Below, piece after piece: positions 17,618 to 31,884 of a stretch of DNA of 64,000 nt (position 1 is its first letter; each line of letters starts with the position of its first letter). The translations under genes were made by a program, and so were the position numbers. Origin of the DNA: Candidatus Didemnitutus sp. (GTDB taxonomy: Bacteria; Verrucomicrobiota; Verrucomicrobiia; Opitutales; Opitutaceae). The notes under the pieces are model-generated. The model was not told where the DNA came from, searched no databases, and worked only from the letters and a program-made list of their open reading frames with translations. The stretch spans positions 310,001 to 374,000 of the forward strand of contig JAHCAY010000001.1 of NCBI GenBank assembly GCA_019634575.1, in the 5' to 3' direction.

Positions 17618-17684
17618 GAATACCGAGACGGGCGCGTCCCCACAAGAGGGGTGTTTTTCGTCACTCGGTTACCCACCCGTAACC
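17618..17684. promoter_or_regulatory. Probable HxlR operator between qorB and its regulator
   Basis: A perfect 6+6 inverted repeat, GGTTAC (17667-17672) N6 GTAACC (17679-17684), ends eight bases before the regulator ATG. A further GGTTAC copy is at 17618-17623. HxlR-type regulators commonly bind TAC-GTA type palindromes, so autoregulation and control of qorB are plausible. Confidence 0.55.
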
Positions 17685-17692
17685 AACCCGCC

Positions 17693-18094
17693 ATGCCTGC
17701 CACCCTTGCCCTGCCACCGGTCGAACCGGGTTCCGGCCTCGAAGAACGCTGTCCGGTCCGCGATGTCCTCGATTGCATCGGCGACCGCTGGAGTCTGCTG
17801 ACGCTCAGCGCGCTCGAGCGCGGCACGCTGCGTTTCACGGAGTTGAAGCGGGCGATCGGCGATATCTCGCAGCGCATGCTCGCGCAGACGCTCCGCACCT
17901 TGGAGCGCGACGGCTACGTGACGCGCGAAGTGTTTCCGACGATCCCACCGCGAGTCGAATACACGCTGACCGAGCTCGGCGAATCGCTCCTCGCGAAAGT
18001 GAAGCCACTGGTGCGTTGGGCGGATGAAAACCACGCTCGCGTGCGCAAGGCGCGCAGGGCCTACGTGCCGCCCGTCGCCGCGACTCCACTCTGA
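17693..18094 (+). CDS. HxlR-family transcriptional regulator
   Basis: A 133-residue winged-helix regulator of the HxlR family. The domain starts at [22 protein letters not shown] (about residues 20-41), followed by [33 protein letters not shown] and [11 protein letters not shown], the standard recognition and wing segments. The Cys near the domain start (C20) is the position used for electrophile or quinone sensing in several members such as YodB and HypR. It is divergent from qorB, so it probably represses qorB until a quinone or aldehyde modifies it. The start ATG at 17693 follows the inverted repeat by eight bases. Confidence 0.9.
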   Translation: MPATLALPPVEPGSGLEERCPVRDVLDCIGDRWSLLTLSALERGTLRFTELKRAIGDISQRMLAQTLRTLERDGYVTREVFPTIPPRVEYTLTELGESLLAKVKPLVRWADENHARVRKARRAYVPPVAATPL

Positions 18095-18098
18095 GGCG

Positions 18099-19847
18099 CT
18101 ACTTCGTTGCGGGCGGAAGCGTCGCGAGCAACTGCGCGAAACGCTCGCGGGCGTCCGCATCAGTCGCGAACCGCGCGCCCATCCGCGCGATCGATGCGGC
18201 GATGTCGTTTGCACCAATGGCCGCGTAGAGGTGCGCGCCTTTCAGGACGAGGGCGCTGTCCCGCGGGAAGGCTTTCAGGCCTTCGTCGAGCACAGCGAGG
18301 TTGGCGATCTTCGGCGCCGCGGCACTCGCCGCCCACGCATCGGCGGCGACGTGGTAGGTCTCGGCGATCAGCGGTGGGTGTTGTCGCGCTTCGAAAACGG
18401 GAGCCAGCGCGGTCGCCATCTGCGCGGCATCGAGCTTCCCGTCGGCGGCCGGGTGGGCGAGCGCGGCGGTCAATCGCGCCCGGGCGAGAGCAGCGTGGGC
18501 GGACGGACGCTCGACATGGGCGGCGCAGGCGGCTTCGAGGAATTTTGCGGCGCGCGTGGATTGTCCGGCGTGCGCTTCGGTAAGGGCGAGGCCGGCGAGC
18601 AAGGCCGGGGCGCGGCTCCCGCGCTGGTAGGCTTCGCGGTAGGTCGCAGCGGCGCGATCGAGATTGCCCGCGAGGCGTTGCGCGTCACCGAGGATGACGC
18701 CGATTTGCGCCGGACTGGCATCGGCGAGCACGATGTCCGTGGGATTGAGGCGGTCCTCCGGCTTGATGTCGTAGCTCTGATATTTGTGGCGGACGTGGCG
18801 GATGTAGGCGCGGAGTTCCTCTTCCATTTGCGCGAAGCCGATTTTGAAGCAGTCGCGGAACAACGCTTCGCTCAGCGGCTCGCGGGCAAGTCGGCCAACG
18901 AACTGGACGATGGCGTCGCGATAGCGGAGGTCTTCGCCGAAGAGGCAGAAGTGCACGAACAGGTAGGCTTGCTTGGCCCAGAGGTTGTTGCCGAGCGGGG
19001 AGCGAGCCTCGGGGGCGTCGGCGGTGAGGGCGAAAAATTGCGCGAGCGGCATCAGCTTGCGGTGGCGCAGCACGACGTTGAACGGTTGCTCGCCGACGAC
19101 GGCGGCTCCACCCGCGGAGGGATCGGTCTCGTCGGAGCCGACGGCTTCGCCACCGGTCGCACCGCCCTTGAAGGTGTCGATCTTGCCGTAGTTGAGCCAA
19201 CGATCGGTCACCTCGGCGTCCATCACGATTTGCACGAGGCCTTCGGCCATCCACGGAGGCGGGCGACTGGCAGACTGATTGAGGAGCGAGAAAACGTATT
19301 CGCGATAGAGCAGCTGCGCGTGGTCGATATCGAGTTCGACGGATGTGGCGCCGTTGGCGGCGAGGGCGCTGGCGTCGTCGATGAGCAAGCGATCCGCGGC
19401 GAGATTGACGGCGATAGCGAGGGAGTCGGCGTCGCGCAGCAAGCGACTGGGCGGCGCGTCCTGTTTCGCGTTGGCGCCCGGCGGCAGGAGCGACGCGAAC
19501 TCGCCCTCGCGGGCGCAGAGCACGAGGGTGGCGCTCGCGAGCGGCCGGGGCTGGGCGGGCCAGAGCAGCGTGAGCGCCTGCTGGAATTTCTGGAAATCAG
19601 CGAGGAGCTTGCGCGTGCGGCCGGCGGTCGTGCTCGAGAGCACTTCGAAGCGCCCGACGCGTCCGTAGTGCCACGGCGGTGCTTCGGGCAGCACGCGGCT
19701 ATCGGTGACTGTGAAGTCCGGCAGCTCGACGGTCTTGCCCGCGACCTGCATGTCTGCGGCGGCGGCGCTCATGCCGGTGAATGCAGCGAGGGCGAAAGTC
19801 AGGAGGTGCGGGAGACTACGCCGGGGGACGGGAGGCGCGACGTTCAT
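18099..19847 (-). CDS. Exported TPR-containing protein with a DUF1570-like N-terminal region
   Basis: A 582-residue protein with a signal peptide (about residues 1-31). The N-terminal half resembles bacterial DUF1570-type proteins (RFEVLSSTTAGRTRKLLADFQKF, then a putative peptidase-like region with WMAEGLVQIVMD). The second half has tetratricopeptide-like repeats (for example LGDAQRLAGNLDRAAATYREAYQRG and ALTEAHAGQSTRAAKFLEAAC). A catalytic HExxH motif is not seen; LLYREYVFSLL takes the place of an HE-type helix, so it is probably not an active metallopeptidase. The role is unknown, probably in the periplasm. It ends four bases beyond the convergent HxlR gene. Confidence 0.65.
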   Translation of the reverse strand: MNVAPPVPRRSLPHLLTFALAAFTGMSAAAADMQVAGKTVELPDFTVTDSRVLPEAPPWHYGRVGRFEVLSSTTAGRTRKLLADFQKFQQALTLLWPAQPRPLASATLVLCAREGEFASLLPPGANAKQDAPPSRLLRDADSLAIAVNLAADRLLIDDASALAANGATSVELDIDHAQLLYREYVFSLLNQSASRPPPWMAEGLVQIVMDAEVTDRWLNYGKIDTFKGGATGGEAVGSDETDPSAGGAAVVGEQPFNVVLRHRKLMPLAQFFALTADAPEARSPLGNNLWAKQAYLFVHFCLFGEDLRYRDAIVQFVGRLAREPLSEALFRDCFKIGFAQMEEELRAYIRHVRHKYQSYDIKPEDRLNPTDIVLADASPAQIGVILGDAQRLAGNLDRAAATYREAYQRGSRAPALLAGLALTEAHAGQSTRAAKFLEAACAAHVERPSAHAALARARLTAALAHPAADGKLDAAQMATALAPVFEARQHPPLIAETYHVAADAWAASAAAPKIANLAVLDEGLKAFPRDSALVLKGAHLYAAIGANDIAASIARMGARFATDADARERFAQLLATLPPATK

Positions 19848-20009
19848 GGGTGAAAGGGCGACAGCAGGAGGAAATCGCCTGGAAGAGGCGGGAGCAACCG
19901 GAACTGCGGGCGCTCGACACTTCCCAAGACGGTGTCCGCGCGACAGGGTTTCAACCGTAGAGGATGTGAAATCATTATCCGAAACCACCAACCACGGAAA
20001 ACCCACGCC

Positions 20010-20456
20010 ATGTCCACCAACGCCGTCCACCTTCACCGCGTCCTGCGCGCCGCGCCGGAGAAAGTCTATCGCGCCTTCATCGATGCCGACGCCATGGCCA
20101 AATGGCTGCCGCCCTTCGGCTTCACCGCCCGCGTGTTTCATTGCGACGCCCAAGTCGGCGGGACCTTCAAGATGGCGTTCACGAATTTCACCACGGGACA
20201 TGCGCACTCGTTCGGCGGCACGTATCTCGAACTCGTGCCCGGGCAGCGGATTCGCTACACGGACAAGTTCGACGACCCGAATCTCCCCGGCGAAATGACC
20301 GTGACCGTCGACCTGAAACCGGTGCTCTGCGGCACCGATGTGAGCATCGCGCAGACGGGCATCCCGGCGATGATCCCAGCGGAGATGTGCTACCTCGGCT
20401 GGCAGGAATCGCTCCTCCAACTCGCGCAAGTCGTCGAGCCGGACATCAAGCAGTGA
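20010..20456 (+). CDS. SRPBCC / AHSA1-like START-domain protein
   Basis: A 148-residue protein of the Bet v1-like (SRPBCC) superfamily, AHSA1 subgroup. Seen: the N-terminal strand VHLHRVLRAAPEKVYRAF, the WLPPFGF turn, GGTFKMAF, ELVPGQRIRYTDKF, and the C-terminal amphipathic helix ending GWQESLLQLAQVVEPDI. These domains bind hydrophobic ligands; function is unspecified. It is divergent from the TPR protein, with 162 bases between, and ends nine bases before the convergent GNAT gene. Confidence 0.82.
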   Translation: MSTNAVHLHRVLRAAPEKVYRAFIDADAMAKWLPPFGFTARVFHCDAQVGGTFKMAFTNFTTGHAHSFGGTYLELVPGQRIRYTDKFDDPNLPGEMTVTVDLKPVLCGTDVSIAQTGIPAMIPAEMCYLGWQESLLQLAQVVEPDIKQ

Positions 20457-20465
20457 GCGGCGCCC

Positions 20466-20939
20466 TTATCGCCGGAGCGTGAGTTCCATGAACACGTTTC
20501 CGGCGACCGGGGAGTCGAAGTAGGGCGCACGGCGCACGAACCCCAGTCGCTCGTAGAGCCGTTGCGCGCGCTCCATGCCGGGCAGCGTGTCGAGCCAAAG
20601 CGTGCGGTAGCCGACGGCCTTCGCTTCCTCGATCAATCGTTCGGCCAGCGCGCGCCCGAGTCCGGTTCCTTGAGCACAAGGACGGACGTAGAGGCGCTTC
20701 ATCTCTGCGACGTCGTCGTTGCGGGGACGAAGCGCCACGCAACCACCGGGTGCTCCTTCCGTCCAGCCGAGGAGCAGGAAGCCGTGCGGCGGCGCGTAGA
20801 TTCCCGGCAAGCCGGCGAGTTCGTCCGCGAAGTTTTGATAGCCTAGATCGACGCCGAGCCCCGCCGCGTATTCCGAGAACAGCTCGCGCACGATCGCGAG
20901 CTGCTCCGGAGAGACGGCGGGAGTGATTTCGGCTGCCAT
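20466..20939 (-). CDS. GNAT family N-acetyltransferase
   Basis: A 157-residue GNAT protein that would transfer acetyl from acetyl-CoA to an amine substrate. The acetyl-CoA pyrophosphate loop is QGTGLG in LYVRPCAQGTGLGRALAE, preceded by strand 4 (GGCVALRPRNDDVAEMKRL). Motif B is GMERAQRLYERLGFVRR followed by the C-terminal strand. The substrate is unknown. The VOC gene lies 65 bases upstream on the same strand and may be co-transcribed. Confidence 0.85.
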   Translation of the reverse strand: MAAEITPAVSPEQLAIVRELFSEYAAGLGVDLGYQNFADELAGLPGIYAPPHGFLLLGWTEGAPGGCVALRPRNDDVAEMKRLYVRPCAQGTGLGRALAERLIEEAKAVGYRTLWLDTLPGMERAQRLYERLGFVRRAPYFDSPVAGNVFMELTLRR

Positions 20940-21004
20940 GGGCGAGGCGGTTCAGCCGGGATCTTCGGGCGAATCTTCTCGCGCAAGCAAGCCCGCGCCG
21001 GGCG

Positions 21005-21439
21005 TCACTTCGCGGTGCAGTTGAACATCCAACGCACGCCGAATTGGTCCGTGAGCGTGCCCCAGTAGGCGCCCCAGAACATCTCTTGCAGGGCCATTTC
21101 CACTTTGCCGCCAGCAGCGAGCGCAGCGAAGAGGCGGTCGGTCTCTGCCCGCGTGTCTGGTTCGAGATTGATGTAGACGTTGTTGCCGAGGTTCACGGTG
21201 AAGCCCATCGAGGTCGGCGCGTCGGAGCCCATGAGCACATGGCCGCCGATGGTCGGCAGCGCGACGTGCATCACGAGACGCTGGTCGGCATCCGCGAGCG
21301 CGGGAGCTCCCGGGCACGGTGGCCCGTCGGTGAAGCGCATGATGGGGGCGGCGAATTCGGTCCGAAAAACCGACTTGTAGAACGTGAACGCCGCTTCGGT
21401 TTCGCGGGCGAAGTTGAGGTAGGTGGTGACGCGAGCCAT
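21005..21439 (-). CDS. VOC-superfamily protein (PhnB/YjdN-like)
   Basis: A 144-residue protein of the glyoxalase/bleomycin-resistance (VOC) fold, PhnB-like subgroup. Typical elements are TYLNFARETEAAFTFYKSVFRTEF at the start, GHVLMGSDAP in the middle, and WGAYWGTLTDQFGVRWMFNC near the end. The function of PhnB-like proteins is not established. The ATG at 21437-21439 (MARVTTYL) is preferred; an upstream in-frame ATG would add 22 non-conserved residues. It is divergent from an MFS gene. Confidence 0.82.
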   Translation of the reverse strand: MARVTTYLNFARETEAAFTFYKSVFRTEFAAPIMRFTDGPPCPGAPALADADQRLVMHVALPTIGGHVLMGSDAPTSMGFTVNLGNNVYINLEPDTRAETDRLFAALAAGGKVEMALQEMFWGAYWGTLTDQFGVRWMFNCTAK

Positions 21440-21634
21440 GTTGATTGCGTGGTTGGTCGAGGAGGTTTCGGAGGGTGGAATGTCACCGCGTAGAACGGTG
21501 ACCATTCATCGACGAACGACAAGCGGACGCGCGGACACCATTGGGGAAATTGCGACGAGCGTGTGCGCGACCACAAATGCGGCGAGAAACGAGGATGGAA
21601 TCGATGGCGCGTGTCCGCTTAACTCTGCGCGGTC

Positions 21635-22801
21635 ATGTCACTGTCGCGTGCCGCCGGGTTGCTCCTGGTCATTATCTATCTCGGTTTCGTGAGCCTCGGA
21701 TTGCCCGATGGCACACTCGGCGTCGCGTGGCCGGCGGTTTATCCGGAGCTGCGCTTGCCGGTCGGTCTGGCGGGCGTGTTGATGCTTGTAGGGACGCTGC
21801 TCACGGCGACGTCTGGTTTCTCGAGCGGCTGGGTGGCGGCGCGATTCCGCACGGGGCCGGTGGTGCTGGTGAGTTGTGCGCTGACGAGCGGAGCGATGCT
21901 GCTGTTGTCGCAGGCGCACAGCGCAGCGATGCTGTTCATCGCGGTGATTCCGCTCGGTCTCGGGGCTGGCGCGGTCGACGCGGGACTCAACGGCTACGTC
22001 GCGCGGCACTACTCCGGGCGGCACATGAATTGGCTGCACGCATGCTGGGGCATCGGCGCGACGGCGGGGCCGTTGGTGATGGGACGGGCGCTGGCGACGG
22101 CGCATGGCTGGCGCGGAGGTTACCTGGCGATCGGCTCGATTCAGCTGGGGTTGGCGGCCTTATTTCTCGCCACCCTGAGGCTGTGGGAAAAGGTGCCGAC
22201 TCACGCTGCGGTCGCGACGGCCGCGGCGGCGTCCGCAACGCCGACACGAACCGCCGCCTCTTTCGAGGGCTGGTTGTCGGCGGTGATTTTTGCGCTCTAC
22301 ACCGGGGCCGAACTGAGCATCGGCCTGTGGGCCGGCACGATCTTGGTGGTGGACCGCGGCTTCGCGCCGGAGCGGGCTGCGCTGTGGGTGGCGGGCTACT
22401 ACGGTGCGATCACGGCAGGCCGAATCGGGATTGGCTTCGTGCACGGTCGCTGGACCAATCGCGCGATCGTGCGAGCGGGGACGCTGCTCGCGGGAGCAAG
22501 TGCGCTCGGATTTGCATTCGGAGGCTCAGGCCTTGTGGCTGTGGTGTCGCTCGCGTTGATCGGTCTGGGATTTGCGCCGGTTTATCCGGGGCTGATGCAC
22601 GAGGTGCCGCGCCGCTTCGCGCCCGAGGCGGTGCAGACGGTGATTGGGCGGCAATCGGGCGCCGGCGCGCTCGGAGCCGCGGTGTTTCCTGCGCTCTCGG
22701 GGGCGATCGCGCAGGAAGCTTTGTCGGGTGTCATCGTGCTCGCGCTGGCGTTGATGCTCGCACTCGCGGTCGCGATCGGCTGGCTGGATCGGCGGACGTA
22801 G
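21635..22801 (+). CDS. Major facilitator superfamily transporter
   Basis: A 388-residue protein with about twelve predicted membrane helices and the MFS fold. The N-terminal GLPDGTLGVAWPAVYPEL and the GxLxxRxG-like loop (GWVAARFRTG) are characteristic of sugar/fucose-permease-like or FSR-type MFS proteins. The second half begins after a hydrophilic loop (about residues 190-208). Substrate cannot be assigned. It is followed by an M50 protease gene 68 bases downstream on the same strand. Confidence 0.85.
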   Translation: MSLSRAAGLLLVIIYLGFVSLGLPDGTLGVAWPAVYPELRLPVGLAGVLMLVGTLLTATSGFSSGWVAARFRTGPVVLVSCALTSGAMLLLSQAHSAAMLFIAVIPLGLGAGAVDAGLNGYVARHYSGRHMNWLHACWGIGATAGPLVMGRALATAHGWRGGYLAIGSIQLGLAALFLATLRLWEKVPTHAAVATAAAASATPTRTAASFEGWLSAVIFALYTGAELSIGLWAGTILVVDRGFAPERAALWVAGYYGAITAGRIGIGFVHGRWTNRAIVRAGTLLAGASALGFAFGGSGLVAVVSLALIGLGFAPVYPGLMHEVPRRFAPEAVQTVIGRQSGAGALGAAVFPALSGAIAQEALSGVIVLALALMLALAVAIGWLDRRT

Positions 22802-22869
22802 TTCGGCAGCGGGGCCCGCAAGCGATTCACGGATTGCGCCGCGCTGCTGCAGCTGTTGCCCTCTCGCGC

Positions 22870-23781
22870 ATGTCGCCCACCCAGCAGGGGTCCTTTCGTC
22901 TGTTTCGCTTCCAAGGCATCGATGTGCACGTGCATTGGTCGTGGTTCATCATCGCGATCTATTCCGTTTCGCAGCGTGCGCCGGGCTATGTGTCGCCGGT
23001 CTGGGCGTTGCTCGAATACCTCGCGCTGTTCGTGACCGTGACATTGCATGAGTTCGGCCACGCGCTGGCGTGCCGGCAGGTCGGTGGCAGCGCGGACCAG
23101 ATCGTGCTGTGGCCGCTGGGCGGCGTGGCCTACGTGGCGCCGCCGCAACGGGCGGGGGCGATGCTGTGGAGCATCGCGGCCGGGCCGCTGGTGAATGTGG
23201 TGCTGCTACCGGTGTTCATCGGCTTGGGCTGGGCGTGTCGCGGAACGGGACTGCTCGTGGACAATCCGGATCTCGCGCACTTCCTGAGCGCGCTGATCTG
23301 GATGGACGTGGGCTTGCTGATTTTCAACCTGCTGCCGGTCTATCCGCTCGATGGCGGCCAAATCCTACGCTCGCTGCTCTGGTATCCGCTCGGGCGCGCG
23401 CGCAGCCTGAAGGCGGCGACGATCGTGGGCTTGGTTGGTGGCGTAGCTTTGGCCGGCCTGGCGCTCTGGGATATGTCGATCTGGGAGGGCGTGTTGGCGT
23501 TCTACCTGTTGTCGCAGTGTTGGCGGAGCTTTCAGGCCGCGGGAGCGTTGAGAAAAATAGAACAGTTGCCGCGACGGTCGGGATTCCAGTGTCCTTCGTG
23601 TCACGCGTCGCCGCCGCGGGGCGAGTTTTGGGTCTGCCCGGCGTGCCAGCACGCCTATGACCCGTTTGCGGTCAACGCGGTGTGTCCGCACTGCCAGACA
23701 TCGCTCGACGTGATCACTTGTCCCGATTGCCATCAGGCCCGACCGCTGCGTTCGTGGGACAGTTCGATCGTCGACGCCTGA
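22870..23781 (+). CDS. M50 family site-2 protease homologue with C-terminal zinc ribbons
   Basis: A 303-residue membrane metalloprotease. The zinc motif HEFGH is at residues 60-64 in the second membrane segment, and the third ligand motif NLLPVYPLDGGQ is in a later helix. Site-2 proteases cut membrane-anchored substrates within the bilayer. An unusual feature is the C-terminal tail after the last helix, which holds four CxxC pairs (CPSC, CPAC, CPHC, CPDC), enough for two zinc ribbons, suggesting a cytoplasmic nucleic-acid or protein binding module. It is the last gene of the MFS unit and is convergent with icd, whose terminator lies in the 73-base gap. Confidence 0.88.
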   Translation: MSPTQQGSFRLFRFQGIDVHVHWSWFIIAIYSVSQRAPGYVSPVWALLEYLALFVTVTLHEFGHALACRQVGGSADQIVLWPLGGVAYVAPPQRAGAMLWSIAAGPLVNVVLLPVFIGLGWACRGTGLLVDNPDLAHFLSALIWMDVGLLIFNLLPVYPLDGGQILRSLLWYPLGRARSLKAATIVGLVGGVALAGLALWDMSIWEGVLAFYLLSQCWRSFQAAGALRKIEQLPRRSGFQCPSCHASPPRGEFWVCPACQHAYDPFAVNAVCPHCQTSLDVITCPDCHQARPLRSWDSSIVDA

Positions 23782-23793
23782 CGGCGCCCGGCG

Positions 23794-23825
23794 AAAAAAA
23801 AGAACCCAGCCGAGCGGCTGGGTTC
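23794..23825 (-). terminator. Strong rho-independent terminator of icd
   Basis: A perfect 10-bp stem (GAACCCAGCC 23802-23811, GGCTGGGTTC 23816-23825, loop GAGC) is followed on the minus strand by eight T (complement of the A-run 23794-23801). It ends icd transcription 29 bases past the stop and faces the M50 gene. Confidence 0.92.
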
Positions 23826-23854
23826 GAGAAGGTGACGTTCCGCGCGCGTCGAGA

Positions 23855-26131
<2,277 letters not shown>

Positions 26132-26165
26132 TCAAAGGCAAACCCCGGGCATACGGTGCTCAGAG

Positions 26166-26191
26166 GCGGCCGTGATAGTTTTCACGGCCGC
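26166..26191. repeat. 10-bp hairpin upstream of icd
   Basis: A perfect inverted repeat with arms GCGGCCGTGA (26166-26175) and TCACGGCCGC (26182-26191) and a 6-base loop lies about 85 bases before the icd start. It has no T-run on either strand, so it could be an operator for icd rather than a terminator. Confidence 0.55.
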
Positions 26192-26270
26192 GCGATAAGT
26201 GCGGCTGTTGCGCGAGCGGAGCGGCAAGCGAAGGAGGGCGGGGGCTTCGCGTGCGCCGACACGGGGCAAA

Positions 26271-26302
26271 ACAAAAGGCCCGCGCGGTGGGGCACGGGCC
26301 TT
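26271..26302 (-). terminator. Rho-independent terminator of the DUF2911 gene
   Basis: An 8-bp stem (AAGGCCCG 26275-26282, CGGGCCTT 26295-26302, 12-base loop) is followed on the minus strand by TTGTTTTG. It lies about 44 bases downstream of the DUF2911 gene stop and separates it from icd. Confidence 0.8.
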
Positions 26303-26345
26303 GAAAGGCGGAGGACGATGAGCGCGAAGGCGGTTGGCGGCGCGC

Positions 26346-27443
26346 TCAGTTGATGTTCTCGCCGCGTTTGAGTTTTTCGATGTTCGTGGCGATGGCGGCG
26401 GCGTTGACGGTGTCGCCGGCGGGCACCTGCTTCTGCGCCTTGAGCAGCGCCTCGAGTGCGGCGGGGTAGTTGCCGACGGCGCTGTAGCCGCGCGCGAGGC
26501 CGTAGTTCACCGGCCAGACGTCGGGGAAGCGCTGGGCGTTATACTTGAACACTTCCAGCGCGCGCTCGAACTGCTTCGCGCCGATGAGGCGGCGGCCGTA
26601 TTGATGGATCAGGGGCGCGGTGCCGAGCGGCAGGGCTTGGTCCATGGCCGCGGCGGCCTCGGCGGTGCGGCCGAGCTTCTCCAGCACAATCGCTTTCTGC
26701 GAGAGCCCGGCGAAGGAAACCTGGCCGGTGCGCGGATCGACCGCGTGGTTGGCCCACTCGAGAGCGAGGTTCAGATCGAGATTGTTTTGGACGAGGTAGT
26801 TCGAGGCGGCGCTCCAGGCGCGGTCGTCGAAGCCGTTGCTGCCGGTCAGTTCGCGTTTGAGCGAGGCGACGACGACGGCGTCGGTGTCGACCGTCACGGG
26901 AATCGCGATGCGCTTCTTCTCCCAAAGCAACGAGAGCACGGCGCTGTTCTTCGTCACGTCGGTGAATTCGTAGGTGAGGAGTTCGTGGGGCGCGGCGTTG
27001 TCTTCCAGTTTGCTCGGAACACGGAGCGCATCGTGGGCCGGATCGTAGAAGAAGCTGCCCCACGCTTCGTGGTCGTGGGAGAAGATCACCGTCACGCCGC
27101 CGTCGGCGGCGAGGATCATGTGCAGACCGTAGGCGCCCGCGGGGAGCGGTTGGCCGGCGACACGCACATCGTGTTGGAAGGTGACCGTCGTGTTGATGTC
27201 GGCGCCCGCACGCCACGGCGCCGCGTGGCTGGTGCCGAAGCCGAGATCGGCGACGCCGTAGGGAACGAGTTTGCCCCAGACTTCGCGCTTGTTCACGGCG
27301 GGGCGGCCGTAGTCGACGCTGATGCGGGTGATGCCGACGGTTTGGGCAACGCTGGCGCGCGGACTGGCCGCGGGGAGGGTGAGATTTTGCGCGAGGACGG
27401 GGGCGACGAGCGCGAGGCCGAGTGAGAGGAGGCGGGTTTTCAT
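26346..27443 (-). CDS. Exported DUF2911 protein with TPR-like tail
   Basis: A 365-residue exported protein with a signal peptide (MKTRLLSLGLALVAPVLAQ). The DUF2911 domain follows (residues about 25-180; blocks ASVAQTVGITRISVDYGRPAV, WGKLVPYG, WRAGADINTTVTF, LPAGAYGLHMI, and the WGSFFYDP strand). The remaining part is helical and TPR-like (for example LIHQYGRRLIGAKQFERALEVF). DUF2911 proteins are common in Bacteroidetes and Verrucomicrobia; the biochemical role is unknown. It has its own terminator before icd and lies 118 bases from a helicase gene on the same strand. Confidence 0.85.
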   Translation of the reverse strand: MKTRLLSLGLALVAPVLAQNLTLPAASPRASVAQTVGITRISVDYGRPAVNKREVWGKLVPYGVADLGFGTSHAAPWRAGADINTTVTFQHDVRVAGQPLPAGAYGLHMILAADGGVTVIFSHDHEAWGSFFYDPAHDALRVPSKLEDNAAPHELLTYEFTDVTKNSAVLSLLWEKKRIAIPVTVDTDAVVVASLKRELTGSNGFDDRAWSAASNYLVQNNLDLNLALEWANHAVDPRTGQVSFAGLSQKAIVLEKLGRTAEAAAAMDQALPLGTAPLIHQYGRRLIGAKQFERALEVFKYNAQRFPDVWPVNYGLARGYSAVGNYPAALEALLKAQKQVPAGDTVNAAAIATNIEKLKRGENIN

Positions 27444-27561
27444 CGGTTTTGGGGGATGCGCGAGTGTGCGGGTTGCCGATCGGAGAACATCGGGAAAACG
27501 ACCAACCGCGAGGGAAACGCGTCAGGAGCGCCGAACGGCGCGAAGTGTCGTCCCGCGCGCG

Positions 27562-30156
<2,595 letters not shown>

Positions 30157-30220
30157 CGCGCGAGCACGACGCGTCCGCGCGGGGCTGACAAGCTAGGACC
30201 TCAGGGCGATGCGCCGCCGG

Positions 30221-31771
30221 TCACGCGTGCACCGGATCGGCCTTCGACTGGCGGGCCGAAGGCGCAGCGGCGCGCTTCAGGGCGGCGGGGATCTTGAGCT
30301 CGACCGGCTTCGGGATGTCGTCGAAGTCGGCCGTGACGACGTGACCGCTCACGACGCACTCGAGGTGGTTCACGATGCGGTGCAGCGAGTCGGCCTGGCT
30401 CTGCAATTCGACGGCGGCGCTCGCGCTCTCCTCGGCCGCCGCGGCATTCTGCTGCGTGACGGTTTCCATGGAGTCCATGGCCTTCTTGAGCTCCTGCATG
30501 TGCGAATCGCGCGTGTGCGAGGCCTGCACGATCTCGCTCATGAGGTCGTCGATCTGGTGCACCTTTTCGATGATGTCCGCCATGCGCGTGCTCACGGTCT
30601 CGGAAATGGCTTTGCCTTCGACTGACTTGGCGGTCGCGGCCGTGATCTTGGCGGCGGAATCCTTGGCGGCGGCGGCGCTGCGTTGCGCGAGATTGCGCAC
30701 TTCCTCGGCGACGACGGCGAAACCCAGGCCGGCTTCTCCGGCGCGGGCGGCTTCGACCGCCGCATTCAAGGCGAGGATGTTGGTCTGAAAGGCGATCTCG
30801 TCCATGCTCTTGATGATGTCGCCAATGGCTTCGCTGGAGGCGCGAATTTCCTCCATCGCCTGCCCCATTGTCTTCAACTCGCCGCGTCCCTCGTCGGCGG
30901 ATAGACGCGTCTCCTTGATCAAGGAGCTGCTCTTGCCGGTGCGGGTCGCGTTCTCGCGCGTCATGCCCGCGACGTGATCGAACGCGTCGTTGGAGGCGAC
31001 CAGCGAGGACGATTGCTCGGAGGCACCCTCCGCCACGGACTGCGCGCTCGTCTGCAGCTGCCCGGCGGCGGCGGCGGTTTCGTGCGCGTTGGACTGGAGC
31101 TCGGCGGCGAGCGCGATCAGCGGTTTGACCACGGTGCGCTGAGTCGCGACGAAGAAGCCAAGCGAGACAACGAACGCCAGCAGGCCGCCGACGATCACGA
31201 GATTGCGGAGGCGGCGCACGTCGCGCGAGATCGTATCGAGCGACGACGACATCTCCGCCAGGTGTCGCGCGACGAATGGATCCAGCGCCTGCCCGAGCGC
31301 GGAGGCTTTCGCGTCGAAGCCCGCCATGGACTGGTTGCCCTCGGCTGGACCGCCCGCGACGTAGTGCCGCGCCATATTCTGGCCGACTTCGTAGTATTGG
31401 TCGAAAGCGGTGACGATGCGCTCGAGCTCTCGTTCGGATTCGGTCGCGCGGCTGGCGACGAAGATCGCGCGGCAAGCCTCGGCGCTTTCGCGGAAGCCCC
31501 GCGCGTGTTCGGCGGCTTCCTTGAAACCGTCGCCGAGGCCGTCCTGCGCGCGAGTGGCCGAAACATCGCTGAGAAACTGCTGCACTTGGATGGTGTGCAG
31601 CTGCATTTCCTTGGCTAGCAGGGCGAGCCTCAACGAACGCTCCCGACCGGCGGTCACGGCCGTCTCGACGCGGGTAGCGAAGATCGCCAACGCCGCGACG
31701 AGCGCGACGAGGATCAGGGCGGGGGAAAGGTTCGCTCCGACGAGTTTCGCACGTAGGGACAGGGTTGCCAT
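30221..31771 (-). CDS. Methyl-accepting chemotaxis protein
   Basis: A 516-residue transmembrane chemoreceptor. Membrane helices are at about residues 11-33 and 193-213 and bound a periplasmic helical sensor of some 160 residues. The cytoplasmic signalling hairpin is unmistakable: [20 protein letters not shown] and [21 protein letters not shown] classical HAMP domain is not evident between TM2 and the coiled coil, which is short ([30 protein letters not shown]). It presents a ligand signal to CheA/CheW, but no other chemotaxis gene is in the window. Confidence 0.93.
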   Translation of the reverse strand: MATLSLRAKLVGANLSPALILVALVAALAIFATRVETAVTAGRERSLRLALLAKEMQLHTIQVQQFLSDVSATRAQDGLGDGFKEAAEHARGFRESAEACRAIFVASRATESERELERIVTAFDQYYEVGQNMARHYVAGGPAEGNQSMAGFDAKASALGQALDPFVARHLAEMSSSLDTISRDVRRLRNLVIVGGLLAFVVSLGFFVATQRTVVKPLIALAAELQSNAHETAAAAGQLQTSAQSVAEGASEQSSSLVASNDAFDHVAGMTRENATRTGKSSSLIKETRLSADEGRGELKTMGQAMEEIRASSEAIGDIIKSMDEIAFQTNILALNAAVEAARAGEAGLGFAVVAEEVRNLAQRSAAAAKDSAAKITAATAKSVEGKAISETVSTRMADIIEKVHQIDDLMSEIVQASHTRDSHMQELKKAMDSMETVTQQNAAAAEESASAAVELQSQADSLHRIVNHLECVVSGHVVTADFDDIPKPVELKIPAALKRAAAPSARQSKADPVHA

Positions 31772-31884
31772 AACTTGGGCCCTCGTAATCGACGCGCCGG
31801 GGCGGAGAGTTTAGCTGAATTTTTTGCCGCGCCTGCGGAGGAATTCGTCATCGCCAAGCGACTTGCAACTGCTTCGCTGCGCCG

